A stretch of 57,394 bases of DNA from Stenotrophomonas sp. NA06056 (GCF_013364355.1 NZ_CP054931.1:4462501-4519894), one strand, 5' to 3'. Positions 8,215 through 20,377 are shown, counted from the first letter of the stretch. Numbers and translations: made by a program. The notes: generated by a model not told the origin, from the letters alone.

Positions 8215-11200
8215 TCAGGCCTCGGCTTCTTCCGGTTCGTCGGCCTGCTGGCGGCTGCGCTCCGGCAGCTTCAGGCGCTTGCCTTCTTCGTCGTACTCGA
8301 TGAGCAGCACGCCCGAATCGTGGCGGCCGCTGATCTCGACGAAGCAGGCGCCGCCGATGAACGGCTCCAGCGTCATCACCGATTTCAGCGGGGTGGCGAC
8401 CACCATCTGGAAACCGAAGTTGTCGAAGATGTTCATCGCCAGCGCGGTGAACTCGTTGTCGGCCTTGTCGAAGGCTTCGTCGAGCACGACCGCGGCATAG
8501 CTGGGCAGCTGGCTGTCGGCACCGCCGAGCTGGTAGCGCAGTGCTGCCGCCAGGCAGGTGGTGGCCAGCTTCTGCCGCTGGCCACCGGACTTGCCGGCGC
8601 CGCTGCGGTAGATTTCGACCTGCTGGCGCGTCTCCACATCCAGTTCCACGCCAATGAACTCCACGTGCAGGCGTACGTCCAGCACCACCTCGCGCCAGCG
8701 CTTGTCTTCACCTTCCTGAGAACCCAGACGGTTGACCAGCTGGCGCAGGACGGTGAACTGCGTTTCGGCGACGTCGCGCTGCTCGGTCTGCTGCTGCGAC
8801 AACACTTCGCGCAGCTGGTGGTGGAACTCCAGCACTTCCGGCAGGCGCCGGTCGTTCAGCTCGATGGTCAGCAGGGTGCCACGGTTGAACGGCACCTGCT
8901 CCAGGCTGGCGTTGACTTCGTCCAGGCGCTGGCCGATCGACTTGCGGGCCTCGGCGCTGTGCCGCTGCAGCGCGAGCAGGTTGTTCTTGCTCTGGTTCTG
9001 CAGCAGGTCGAAGAAGCGTTCTTCGTGCTGCGGCAGGCCATCGCGTTCAAGGCGTTCGAGGCGGGCCAGGAAATCCTCGGCCGAGGCCACCGACACGGTG
9101 AAGTCGCCCGATTCTTCCGGCCACTGCTGGATGAAGCGGCGGAAGCAGCCCAACAGCAGGTTCTCGACACGGTTGACGTCCTGCTGCGAAGACGACAGCT
9201 GTTCGTTCAGCGCGTTGCTGACCTGGCGCATGTGCGCTTCCAGCGTTTCCAGGCTGAGCGGGCCCTGCTCCTGCAGGCGTTCGGCCAGGCCGGCTTCCTG
9301 CGCTTCACCCAGGTTGGGCAGCACCAACGCACGGCTCTGCTGCCGGGCACGGTCCAGGCGGTCGCGTTCGCGCACCAGCTGGCCGCGCTCGACGCGGGTG
9401 TCTTCATAGGTGCGGCGAGCCTGCTCGATATCGGCGCGGGTGGCGTCGATCTGCTGGGCGATCCTGGCCAGGTCGGCGTTGCCTTCGCGCAGGGCGTGCA
9501 GGCTGGCCTCGATGTCGGCCAGGCGCTGTTGCGGCGCGGCGACGTCGATTTCGTTCCAGCTGATGCCGGCCAACTGGTGGCAGGCCAGGCGACGTTCGTT
9601 GTCGCGGTCACGCTGGCCGCGCAGGCGCGCGATGTCGGTATCGCAGCCGGCGATACGGGCGGCCAGCTCCTGCGCTTCCTTCTCGAAAACGGCGAGCTTG
9701 TCGCCGTTGCTGAAGCCCAGCAGCCAGCGACGGCGATCGTTCACCGCACTGCGATCGTCCTTCTCGAAGCGGTCGCCCGGATGCTTGACCTGGCCTTCGC
9801 GGGTGATGCCGCGGTCGACGTTGCGCAGCTGCTTGGCATCCACGCACTCGTAGTCGAAGCGCTTGCCCAGCTCGCGGCGCAGCCAGCTTTCGAACACGTG
9901 GTCGCGCAGTTCCAGCTTGTGCAGCAGTGACTTTGCGGACGGTTCGCGAGCGAACGCCTCGTCGTTGCGACGCACGCGGTAGTAGGTGAAACGCATGCCC
10001 AGATGGGTGCGGTTCACCCATTCGGCGACGTCGTTGTAGTGTTTGTCATCGACCAGCAGTGACTGCGCGAAACCACCGAGCACACGCTCGATCGCACCCT
10101 GCCAGCTCTGCTCCTCCGAACGGACCTGGATCAGTTCGCCGACGAACGGCAAGGCCGCTTCGGAGATGCCGGTTTCTTCCGCCAAGCGCGCACGCAGCTT
10201 CTGCATCGGCGCGGGAATGCTGGAGGGCGTGCGCTGCATCGCCTCCAGTTCACCGCGTACTTCAGAGAAGCGTCGCTCGTCATCACGCTTGCCGCCAAGC
10301 CGTTCACTGATGGCATCGTCCAGGGCGCTCGAAGCGCGCTGACGGTCTTCCAGTTCGGATTGCGCCTGCTCGATCAGCTCGGCAAAGCCATGTGCATCGT
10401 CGGGCAACGCTGCCTGCAGCTTCTGTGCGGCGTCCTGCGCCTGCGCCTGCTTGGCCAGGCGGCGGTCGCGCTCGGCTTCGGCGCGGCCCTGCTCGCGTTC
10501 CAGTTCCTCGATGCGCTCACCGCCCTGCTGACGGCGCTGCAGTTCCAGCTCAGCCAGGCGTTCGGTGTGGTTGTCCAGCGCCGCACGACGCTGTGCTTCT
10601 TCCCCCAGCAGGCCACGATCGCGCGTATCCATCTCGCGCAGGCGCGCTTCGATCAACAACTGGCGGCGGCTTTCGCGGAAGCTGTCGATGCCGAGCTTGA
10701 GCGCTTCGTCGTCGCCGCGACGGCGGCTCATCGCCTGCAGGTCGCCGTAATGCTCACGCGCCGGCTGCAGGGTTTCGACCTGGCGCCGTGCCGTGACCAC
10801 GGCCTGGTGCGCGCCATCGAGTTCGGCGAAATCACTGACCAGCCGTTCGGCGGCGTCAAAGGTCTTCGGCGTGTCGAGCATGAAGTCGCGCAGGAAGACG
10901 TTGAGGTCGCCCAGGTTCTTCGCGGACTGCGTCTTGTGCAGCAGGCGCAGCGCCATCTCGTTGTCGATGCCGAGCAGGTGGCGGAAGCGTTCGGCGTAGC
11001 CGGAGAACGTATCGAAGTGGTGGACGTCAGCCAGTTTCTGCTTGAGCTTGCGCAGGTCCAGGTCGAAGCCGCCGAGGTCCTTGGCGATGTCGAACGGGCG
11101 CTCGGCGATCATGTAGTGCTTGCGGACGTCACCGGCGGAGGTGCTGCTGCCGGCAATCCAGAGCAGGCGTACCAAGCTGACCACGCGGCCATCACCGGCG

Positions 11201-11595
11201 CGGTACTCCAGCACCAGCGCGGTCCAGGTCGCGCCCTTGCGCAGGTACTGGGTGGCGATTTCACCGGTGCCACTGTCCTGCTGATCGGCCCACGCGCCAC
11301 GCACGTAGGACACCAGGTTGCGGTCGCGGCCGCTGCGCTCGGCTTCACGCGCGGCGGCGTTGAAGTCGACGATGGCCGGAGGTGTCAGCAGTGCGGACAT
11401 CGCATCGAGCAGGGTCGACTTGCCCGAGCCGGAGCGGCCGACGAACAGGAAGCCGCGCTCGGCGATCGGCACTTCGGTCAAGCCGTTGAAGGTGCCCCAG
11501 TTGTGCACCTGCAGGCGACGCATGCGGAACTGCTGCAGACGCGGGTCCGGCAGGCCGTCGTTGAACAGGGCGGGAGTGTGCTTGGAAATGGCCAT
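8215..11595 (-). CDS. jetC: JetC / MksB-like SMC ATPase
   Basis: The 1126-residue protein has a split ABC ATPase of the SbcC/MukB/SMC kind: an N-terminal Walker A GRSGSGKST (53-61), a long charged coiled-coil middle with a hinge-like region, and a C-terminal signature GKSGGQRQ (about 1001) with Walker B VVLDEAFDKAD (about 1036). It matches JetC of Wadjet or MksB of the MukB-like condensins, which form DNA-loop-extruding complexes with kleisin (JetA/MksF) and KITE (JetB/MksE) partners. Both partner genes lie directly upstream. The start at 11595 lies 16 bp after the jetB stop. No jetD nuclease gene follows; the next gene is a convergent transporter. Confidence 0.88.
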   Translation of the reverse strand: MAISKHTPALFNDGLPDPRLQQFRMRRLQVHNWGTFNGLTEVPIAERGFLFVGRSGSGKSTLLDAMSALLTPPAIVDFNAAAREAERSGRDRNLVSYVRGAWADQQDSGTGEIATQYLRKGATWTALVLEYRAGDGRVVSLVRLLWIAGSSTSAGDVRKHYMIAERPFDIAKDLGGFDLDLRKLKQKLADVHHFDTFSGYAERFRHLLGIDNEMALRLLHKTQSAKNLGDLNVFLRDFMLDTPKTFDAAERLVSDFAELDGAHQAVVTARRQVETLQPAREHYGDLQAMSRRRGDDEALKLGIDSFRESRRQLLIEARLREMDTRDRGLLGEEAQRRAALDNHTERLAELELQRRQQGGERIEELEREQGRAEAERDRRLAKQAQAQDAAQKLQAALPDDAHGFAELIEQAQSELEDRQRASSALDDAISERLGGKRDDERRFSEVRGELEAMQRTPSSIPAPMQKLRARLAEETGISEAALPFVGELIQVRSEEQSWQGAIERVLGGFAQSLLVDDKHYNDVAEWVNRTHLGMRFTYYRVRRNDEAFAREPSAKSLLHKLELRDHVFESWLRRELGKRFDYECVDAKQLRNVDRGITREGQVKHPGDRFEKDDRSAVNDRRRWLLGFSNGDKLAVFEKEAQELAARIAGCDTDIARLRGQRDRDNERRLACHQLAGISWNEIDVAAPQQRLADIEASLHALREGNADLARIAQQIDATRADIEQARRTYEDTRVERGQLVRERDRLDRARQQSRALVLPNLGEAQEAGLAERLQEQGPLSLETLEAHMRQVSNALNEQLSSSQQDVNRVENLLLGCFRRFIQQWPEESGDFTVSVASAEDFLARLERLERDGLPQHEERFFDLLQNQSKNNLLALQRHSAEARKSIGQRLDEVNASLEQVPFNRGTLLTIELNDRRLPEVLEFHHQLREVLSQQQTEQRDVAETQFTVLRQLVNRLGSQEGEDKRWREVVLDVRLHVEFIGVELDVETRQQVEIYRSGAGKSGGQRQKLATTCLAAALRYQLGGADSQLPSYAAVVLDEAFDKADNEFTALAMNIFDNFGFQMVVATPLKSVMTLEPFIGGACFVEISGRHDSGVLLIEYDEEGKRLKLPERSRQQADEPEEAEA

Positions 11596-11611
11596 GCGGT
11601 GCTCGGGTCTC

Positions 11612-14490
<2,879 letters not shown>

Positions 14491-14598
14491 TGCATACAGC
14501 GCCCGAACGGGGGGCGAGCATCGTACCCGACCGGGGGGTGGGTCGTCCTCTGGGGACGGTTCATCGGGGGGCGCGTTAGCGCGTCGTTGCTATCGGTT

Positions 14599-14785
14599 GG
14601 GAGGTTGAGAGGGGACTGCGCAGGACACGCCGTAAACCCCCCTCCGGGGTCCGGCCCAGCCGCTGGCGGCTGTGCGTTCGGGCGCTTGCGAGGCATGCCT
14701 CGCAGGCAAAACGCCCTCACCCATGGGGGCTCGTTGGCGCCATCCATGGCGCCAACGGTCCTGCGCAGCCCCCTCCCAACCTCCC
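14599..14785. repeat. long inverted repeat, copy A (type 1 centre, with insert)
   Basis: Arms 14599-14626 and 14758-14785 are complementary over 28 positions with two mismatches. The inner edges carry CGCCGTAAACCC on the left and CATGGGGGCTCG plus TGGCGCCATCCATGGCGCCA on the right, shared with copies at 20959 and 37914. Unlike those, about 80 bp of extra sequence splits the centre. The right flank CTGACAGTTTCCTGCGG resembles the flanks of the other copies. Confidence 0.85.
14688..14703. repeat. perfect 16-bp palindrome inside copy A
   Basis: GCGAGGCATGCCTCGC is its own reverse complement and sits within the extra segment of copy A, beside smaller hairpins (GCCGCTGGCGGC). Confidence 0.7.
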
Positions 14786-14967
14786 TGACAGTTTCCTGCG
14801 GGCGCGGCCGGACCGCCCGAAAGCGGGGCTAAAAAGGCTGGGGTTCATGGCTTCGGAGGCGGCCCGTCACCGCCCTGGTGGGTGCGGACCGTTGGTCCGC
14901 ACTGCTTCTGCTCCCGCTCTTGCCTTTAAAGAGCCAACCCACCGCGCTCGCGGGATGTGGGGTGGGT

Positions 14968-15069
14968 GGCGGAGGGCCGGGCGGGGCAGGGCCGTGAGGC
15001 GCATGGATGCGCCGATCGAGCTTACATGGACGTACTTGCAGCGTGCCCTGCCCCGTCCGGCCCTCCGCC
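14968..15069. repeat. long inverted repeat, copy D (type 2 centre)
   Basis: Arms 14968-14992 and 15045-15069 are complementary over 25 positions with one mismatch. The centre differs from copies A-C: GGCGCATGGATGCGCC, then GAGCTTACATGGACGTACTT and GCAGCGT. It ends about 70 bp before the marR promoter region. Confidence 0.8.
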
Positions 15070-15134
15070 GCCCCAACCGATAACCAGCAGGCGCAACGCT
15101 TTCCTCAACACACCCACCCATTCAGCAAAACCCA

Positions 15135-15165
15135 TTGATAGGAATGAAATTAGTAGTATCCTATC
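15135..15165 (+). promoter_or_regulatory. candidate marR promoter and autoregulatory operator
   Basis: A 7-bp perfect inverted repeat GATAGGA (15137-15143) / TCCTATC (15159-15165) with a 15-nt spacer covers a possible TTGATA -35 (15135-15140) and TATCCT -10 (15157-15162, spacing 16). The MarR product would be expected to bind such a site. The marR ATG lies only about 12 nt after the -10 and has no Shine-Dalgarno, so a near-leaderless transcript is possible. Confidence 0.5.
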
Positions 15166-15173
15166 TATTACTT

Positions 15174-15629
15174 ATGGACCGACCCCTCGACGAGCGCACC
15201 GTGCTGCAGATGCAGCTCAGCTCCGGCCTGCTGTACGCAGGGCGGCAGTGGCAGCGCCTGGCCGACAGCCGGCTCGGCAGCTACGGCATCTCCACCGCCT
15301 GCACCATGCCCCTGCTGATGATCGGCCGCTCCGGGGGTGGCATCCGCCAGGTGGCGCTGGCCCAGCAGCTGGGCATGGAAGGTCCTTCCCTGGTGCGCTT
15401 GCTGGACAAGCTGTGCGCCAGCGACCTGGTCCGCCGCGAGAGCGACGCCAGCGACCGTCGCGCCAACCTGTTGTGGCTGACCGACGCCGGGCAGGCGCTG
15501 GTCAGCGAACTGGAAGACCAGTTGATCGGCCTGCGCCAGGACGTGTTCGGCGAGCTTTCCATGGATGAACTGCACGCCGTACTGAAGGCGTGGCGCCTGC
15601 TGGCCGAGGCTGCCGACCGCATCACGTAA
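15174..15629 (+). CDS. MarR-family transcriptional regulator
   Basis: The 151-residue protein has the MarR winged helix (about 45-105): QVALAQQLGMEGPSLVRLLD recognition region and the wing LVRRESDASDRRANLLWLTDAG. It most likely represses the efflux genes that follow and itself, being relieved by a phenolic or other toxic ligand; this is inferred from position and family. It is the first gene before a DUF1656/HlyD/NodT/FUSC cluster, with a 108-bp gap to the next gene. The ATG at 15174 lacks a ribosome binding site; a TTG at 15135 in frame is less likely because it lies in the operator. Confidence 0.88.
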   Translation: MDRPLDERTVLQMQLSSGLLYAGRQWQRLADSRLGSYGISTACTMPLLMIGRSGGGIRQVALAQQLGMEGPSLVRLLDKLCASDLVRRESDASDRRANLLWLTDAGQALVSELEDQLIGLRQDVFGELSMDELHAVLKAWRLLAEAADRIT

Positions 15630-15737
15630 GCCCACTGCCTGTGAACACCGCCGCTGCCGTGCATACGCCAGCGGCTTTCGCCCGTTGCCGTTGTTCTGTT
15701 CCACCTCCCCTTCCCCATACCGCCCCTGCCCCTACCG

Positions 15738-15947
15738 ATGCCCGGTGAATTCAGTCTCCACGGAGTGTTCGTCCCGACCCTGCTCGGGTTGATGGTGTTG
15801 GCCTACCTGGTCAACAGCGGCCTGCACGCGCTGCTGCAGCGTGCCGGCGCCTATCGCCACGTATGGCACCCGGCGCTGTTCAACCTGGCCTTGTACGGGA
15901 TCGTGCTGGGACTGCTGTTCCACCTCCTGCGTTGGATGCAATCGTGA
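15738..15947 (+). CDS. DUF1656 (AaeX-like) small membrane protein
   Basis: The 69-residue protein has two membrane segments and the DUF1656 opening PGEFSLHGVFVP. Such AaeX-like proteins regularly precede HlyD/FUSC efflux genes, and their role is unclear. The stop overlaps the GTG start of the adaptor gene (GTGA), showing tight coupling. Confidence 0.85.
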   Translation: MPGEFSLHGVFVPTLLGLMVLAYLVNSGLHALLQRAGAYRHVWHPALFNLALYGIVLGLLFHLLRWMQS

Positions 15948-16861
15948 ACAAGATCGTGAAGAAAACCGTGCCGGTGCTGCTCACCTGTGCAGCCGTGATC
16001 GTCGCCCTGCTGGTGCTGCGCCAGCTGTGGGTCTACTACATGGATGAGCCGTGGACCCGCGATGCACACGTTGGCGCCGACGTGGTGCAGGTGGCGCCGG
16101 ATGTGTCCGGCCTGGTCGAAACGGTGCAGGTTGCCGACAACCAAGCGGTGAAGAAGGGCGACCTGCTGTTCGTGATCGACCGCGCGCGCTATCGCATCGC
16201 GCTGGAACAGAGCCGCGCCAGCCTGGCCGAACGCCAGGCGTCGGTCGCACAGCTGCGCCGCGAGATCGGCCGCGACCGCAGCCTGCAGGACCTGGTTGCC
16301 GCCGAGGATGCCGAAGTGCGCCGGGCCAAGCTGCAGGCTGCACAGGCCGCACTGGCCACTGCGCAGGCCGCGGTGGACCTGGCCGAGCTCAACCTGGCCC
16401 GCACCGAAGTGCGTGCCCCGGCCAACGGTCGGGTCAACGACCGCACCATGCGCGTGGGCGACTACGTGGTGGCCGGCAAGCCGGTGCTGGCGCTGCTGGA
16501 TACCGGTTCGTTCCGCATCGATGGCTACTTCGAGGAAACCCGCCTGCGCGGCGTGGCCCCTGGGCAGCGCGTGGACATCCGCCTGATGGGCGAGGACATC
16601 GCGCTGACCGGACATGTGGAAAGCATCGCCGCCGGCATCGAGGACCGCTACCGCAGCAACGGCAGCACCCTGCTGCCGAACGTGACCCCGGCGTTCGACT
16701 GGGTGCGGCTGGCGCAGCGCATCCCGGTGCGCATCGCCATCGATGAGGTGCCTGCTGGAGTGGAACTGATCGCCGGCCGCACCGCCACGGTGACCGTGGA
16801 CACCGGCCGCCACGTGCAGAACAAGAAGGCCGGCGCAGCGCCGACACAGGCGGGCCTGTGA
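15944..16861 (+). CDS. HlyD-family membrane fusion adaptor (AaeA/EmrA-like)
   Basis: The 305-residue adaptor has one N-terminal membrane anchor (residues ~10-28), the biotinyl-lipoyl motif VQVAPDVSGLVETVQVADNQ (about 50-69), a coiled coil (85-150), the second half-lipoyl RAPANGRVNDRTMRVGDYV, and a beta-barrel part. It should link the FUSC pump with the outer-membrane factor encoded on either side. GTG start overlapping the DUF1656 stop; its TGA overlaps the GTG start of the next gene. Confidence 0.9.
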   Translation: MNKIVKKTVPVLLTCAAVIVALLVLRQLWVYYMDEPWTRDAHVGADVVQVAPDVSGLVETVQVADNQAVKKGDLLFVIDRARYRIALEQSRASLAERQASVAQLRREIGRDRSLQDLVAAEDAEVRRAKLQAAQAALATAQAAVDLAELNLARTEVRAPANGRVNDRTMRVGDYVVAGKPVLALLDTGSFRIDGYFEETRLRGVAPGQRVDIRLMGEDIALTGHVESIAAGIEDRYRSNGSTLLPNVTPAFDWVRLAQRIPVRIAIDEVPAGVELIAGRTATVTVDTGRHVQNKKAGAAPTQAGL

Positions 16862-18327
16862 ACGCCGCCCTGCCCCGCCTGGGCCTGATCGTCGCGCTGG
16901 CCAGCCTTGCCGCCTGCAGAACCGTCGGCCCGGATTACGCCCTGCCGGAAGGCTCGGCGTTCAAGCGGCCGGAGGCCAATGCGGCCTTCATCGATACCCA
17001 GAACCCGCAGGTGACCGCCAACCAAGCGCTGCCCGACCGTTGGTGGTCGCTGTACAACGACCCGGTGCTGGATGGGCTGATCACCCAGGCGCTGCGCGAC
17101 AACGTCGAACTGAAGGCCGCCGATGCGCATCTGCGCCGCGCCGCTGCCGTGTACGAACAGGCGATGGACGCCGGTGGCTTCGAGTACGAAGCCGAAGCCG
17201 GCATCAGCCGCGCACAGTTGTCGGCCGAGTCGTTCCTGCAGGAGCACGAGCTGCCGGTGATCAATCTGGCCGACGGCAAGTTCGCGGTCAGCTACCAGTT
17301 CGATCTGTTTGGCAAGCTCAAGCGTGGTGCCGAAGCGGCGCGTGCCGACGAACAGTCGGTGGCGGCGGCACGCGATCTGGCCCAGGTCAGTGTGGTCGCC
17401 CAGGTGGCCGACAGCTACCTGGAAATCTGCCACGCCAACCACGAACTGCACGTGGCCGAGCATTCGCTGCAGCTACAGCAGCGCAGCCGCACCGTTACCG
17501 AACGCCTGATCGCAGCCGGTCGTGGCACGCCGCCGGAGCTGGCCCGCGCCAATGCCCAGGTGGCGCTGCTGGAAGCTGCGCTGCCGCCGCTGCAGGCGCA
17601 GCGGTCGGCGGCCGCCTATTCGCTGGCCGCACTGCTGGGCCAGACCCCGGGCCAGCTGCCGGCCGGCGTGATCGACTGCGCGCACGCGCCCAGCCTGGCG
17701 CAGCCGCTGCCGGTCGGTGATGGCCGTACGCTGCTGCAGCGCCGCCCGGACGTGCGCCAGGCCGAACGCAAGCTGGCCTCGGCCACCGCGCGCATAGGCG
17801 TGGCCACGGCCGAGCTGTACCCGGACATCCGCCTGGGTGCCTCGGTGGGCGCCGCCGGCCTGCTGGAAGACTTCGGCACGCCGATGACCCAGCAGTGGTC
17901 GATCGGCCCGCTGATCTCGTGGACGTTGCCGTCGTCGGGCACGCACGCGCGCATCCACGCCGCCGAAGCCGGTGCTGACGCCGCCTTGGCCGAGTTCGAC
18001 CACACCGTGCTGCAGGCGCTGCGCGAGACCCAGACCGCGCTGGACCGCTATGCACAGGACCTGCGCCGCCTGCAGTCACTGCGCATCGCGCAGGAGCAGG
18101 CCGCGCTGGCCGCCGAGCAGAACCGCCGGCTCTACCAGGGTGGCCGTACGCCCTACCTGTCCAGCCTGGATGCCGACCGCAGCCTGGCCACCAGCGACGC
18201 CACCCTGGCCGCTGCCGAAGCGCAGGTCTCGCGCGACCAGATCCATCTGTTCCTGGTGCTGGGTGGCGGCTGGCAGGCAACGGTCGCCCCCGCTGCACCG
18301 TCCACCGCACAGGCCTCGGCGAAGTAA
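16858..18327 (+). CDS. NodT-family outer-membrane efflux lipoprotein
   Basis: This 489-residue outer-membrane factor has a lipobox SLAAC (C20) followed by RTVGPDY, the usual opening of NodT/OprM-type channels, WWSLYNDPVLDGLI, two OEP repeats and LLQRRPDVRQAERKLASATARIGVATAELYPD near the second repeat. It should form the trimeric exit duct for the adjacent adaptor and FUSC pump. GTG start within the stop of the adaptor gene; three bases separate it from the pump gene. Confidence 0.92.
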   Translation: MNAALPRLGLIVALASLAACRTVGPDYALPEGSAFKRPEANAAFIDTQNPQVTANQALPDRWWSLYNDPVLDGLITQALRDNVELKAADAHLRRAAAVYEQAMDAGGFEYEAEAGISRAQLSAESFLQEHELPVINLADGKFAVSYQFDLFGKLKRGAEAARADEQSVAAARDLAQVSVVAQVADSYLEICHANHELHVAEHSLQLQQRSRTVTERLIAAGRGTPPELARANAQVALLEAALPPLQAQRSAAAYSLAALLGQTPGQLPAGVIDCAHAPSLAQPLPVGDGRTLLQRRPDVRQAERKLASATARIGVATAELYPDIRLGASVGAAGLLEDFGTPMTQQWSIGPLISWTLPSSGTHARIHAAEAGADAALAEFDHTVLQALRETQTALDRYAQDLRRLQSLRIAQEQAALAAEQNRRLYQGGRTPYLSSLDADRSLATSDATLAAAEAQVSRDQIHLFLVLGGGWQATVAPAAPSTAQASAK

Positions 18328-18330
18328 GCC

Positions 18331-20370
18331 ATGAACGCGCTGACCGACCGCCAGGCCTGGCTGTTCTCGATCAAGACCTATCTGGCCGCGGTGGCCGCGC
18401 TGTACATCGCCATGGCCGGCAACCTGTCGCGCCCGTACTGGGCGATGGGCACGGTGTACATCGTCAGCCAGCCGCTGCTGGGCCCGACCCGTGCCAAGGG
18501 CGTATACCGCATCGTCGGCACCCTGGTGGCCGGGCTGGCCACCCTGCTGGTGCTGCCGGCACTGGTGGAAACGCCGCTGGTGCTGAGCGCGGCCATGTCG
18601 ATCTGGCTGGCCGGTTGCCTGTTCATGGCGCTGCTCAACCGCGGACCGCGCGGTTACGCGTTCCTGCTGGCCGGCTACACCACCGCCTTCATCGGCTTCC
18701 CGGCGGTGACCTCGCCGGAAACCATCTTCGACACGGTGGTGGCGCGCAGCGAGGAGATCATCCTCGGCACGGTGGTGGCAGTGCTGTTTGCTTCGCTGCT
18801 GTTCCCGGCCTCGGTGCGCCCGATGCTGCGTGCCCGCATCGGCAACTGGATGGAGGACGCCGCGCAGTGGTGCCGGCAGATCCTTGAACGTGGTCGCGCC
18901 CATGCGCCGCGCAACCGGCTCGCCGCCGACCTGGTGCAGTTCGAGGCGCTGATCGAATTCCTGCGCCGCGATGATCCACGCCATGCAGGGTCGGCGGTGT
19001 CGATGGAGCGCCTGCGCGAGCGCATGCTGCTGCTGTTGCCGGTGCTGTCCTCGATCGCCGACCGGCTGAGCGCGCTGCGCAGCGACGGGCAGGCGTTGCC
19101 GGAAGGCCTGCCGGCGCTGATCGACGACATCCACGACTGGCTGGACGGGCCGACCAATGCCAGCGAGTACGCTCGCCTGCGTGCGCGCATCAGTGCGCTG
19201 AAGCCGCAGGTGGACCGCGACCTGCAGCACCTGCAGCTGGCCAGCCTGCTGCTGCGCCTGGAAGAACTGGTGGACCTGTGGCAGGACTGCCGCACCCTGC
19301 AACACGCGATCGACCACGGCACCGCGCCGCTGGACCGCGCGCACTACCGCATCCGCACCGAACGGGTGGCCGCCGACAAGCACGTCGACTACGGCATGGC
19401 GATGTTCTCCGCGCTCAGCGCCGGCGTGGCGCTGATGAGCTACTGCGTGCTGTGGATCGCGTTGGGCTGGGAAGGCGGTGGCAACGGCGCGATGATGGCG
19501 GCGGTGACCGCCGCGTTCTTCGCCGCACAGGATGACCCTGCGCCGAGCATGGTGTCGTTCCTGGTGTGGGCGATGGTCGCCTCGGTAGTGGCCGGCGTGT
19601 ACCTGTTCGGCGTGTTCCCGGCAGTGCACGACTTCGGCCTGCTGGCGCTGGTGCTGGCGGTGGCGTTCCTGCCGCTGGGGCTGATGCTGCACCACCCCAA
19701 GAGCGCGTTGTTCGCACTGCCGCTGACAGTAAACCTGGCCGCGCTGCTGAGCCTGCAGAACACCTACAGCGCCAACATCCAGACCTTCCTCAACTCGTCG
19801 ATCGCGATGTTCATCGGCATTGGGTTTGCGGTGGTGATGACCCGCCTGTTCCGTTCGGTCGGTGCCGAATGGACCGCGCGCCGGCTGGTGCGGCAAGGCT
19901 GGACCACGCTGGCCGAGGCCGCCGAAGGCCGTGGCCAGCAGGACCGGCAGCGCTTCGCCGCACGCATGCTCGACCTGCTGGGCCTGCTCGCACCGCGCCT
20001 GGCGGCGACGCCGGAAGGCAGCGACATCGCCTCGGTGGACATGCTCAACGAAGCACGCATCGGCCTGAACATCCTGCAGCTGCGCCGCGCCCGGCTGGAG
20101 CTGCCCGAGCGCAGCCGCGAGGCGGTCGAGCACATCCTGGAGGAAATCGCCGCGCACTACCGTCGGCAGATTGCCGCGCGCAAGCCGATGGTGGCGGCCG
20201 AGGCGCTGCGCGAGCGGCTGGATACTTCGCTGGGCCGGGTCGGCAGCGTCGGCGCCTGCAAGGCCCGCGACGAGGCGCTGATGGGCCTGATCGGCCTGCG
20301 CTTCGCGCTCTTCCCGGAGGCGAAGGCGTTGGCGCCGGGTTGGGCGGACGCCGGCGCGCCGTCCATGTAA
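18331..20370 (+). CDS. FUSC-family aromatic acid / fusaric acid exporter (AaeB-like)
   Basis: The 679-residue pump has two hydrophobic blocks (about 10-170 and 355-510) separated by a soluble helical domain, as in AaeB/FusC. FUSC proteins, with an HlyD adaptor, expel aromatic carboxylic acids or fusaric acid. Cluster order (MarR, DUF1656, HlyD, NodT, FUSC) resembles aaeXAB with an added outer-membrane factor. S. maltophilia FuaABC is a related system, but it is reported with a LysR regulator, so I do not assign that name. The operon ends at a REP pair. Confidence 0.88.
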   Translation: MNALTDRQAWLFSIKTYLAAVAALYIAMAGNLSRPYWAMGTVYIVSQPLLGPTRAKGVYRIVGTLVAGLATLLVLPALVETPLVLSAAMSIWLAGCLFMALLNRGPRGYAFLLAGYTTAFIGFPAVTSPETIFDTVVARSEEIILGTVVAVLFASLLFPASVRPMLRARIGNWMEDAAQWCRQILERGRAHAPRNRLAADLVQFEALIEFLRRDDPRHAGSAVSMERLRERMLLLLPVLSSIADRLSALRSDGQALPEGLPALIDDIHDWLDGPTNASEYARLRARISALKPQVDRDLQHLQLASLLLRLEELVDLWQDCRTLQHAIDHGTAPLDRAHYRIRTERVAADKHVDYGMAMFSALSAGVALMSYCVLWIALGWEGGGNGAMMAAVTAAFFAAQDDPAPSMVSFLVWAMVASVVAGVYLFGVFPAVHDFGLLALVLAVAFLPLGLMLHHPKSALFALPLTVNLAALLSLQNTYSANIQTFLNSSIAMFIGIGFAVVMTRLFRSVGAEWTARRLVRQGWTTLAEAAEGRGQQDRQRFAARMLDLLGLLAPRLAATPEGSDIASVDMLNEARIGLNILQLRRARLELPERSREAVEHILEEIAAHYRRQIAARKPMVAAEALRERLDTSLGRVGSVGACKARDEALMGLIGLRFALFPEAKALAPGWADAGAPSM

Positions 20371-20377
20371 TGCGATC

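Larger units (their letters stand above)
14491..15173. other. 683-bp divergent intergenic region rich in inverted repeats
   Basis: No convincing gene is seen between folE and marR. The region holds a long inverted repeat (14599-14785) with a palindrome-rich insert, a small perfect hairpin GTGCGGACC/GGTCCGCAC (14882-14902), a second long inverted repeat of another type (14968-15069), and the marR promoter/operator region near 15135-15165. Confidence 0.8.

Noticed and set aside
14491..15173. Possible small protein genes in the folE-marR gap
   Set aside because: All frames run through the inverted repeats, are Arg/Pro-rich and lack convincing starts.
15738..20370. Naming the efflux operon fuaABC
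   Set aside because: The local regulator is MarR-type, while FuaABC is reported with a LysR-type regulator; the name would be a guess.
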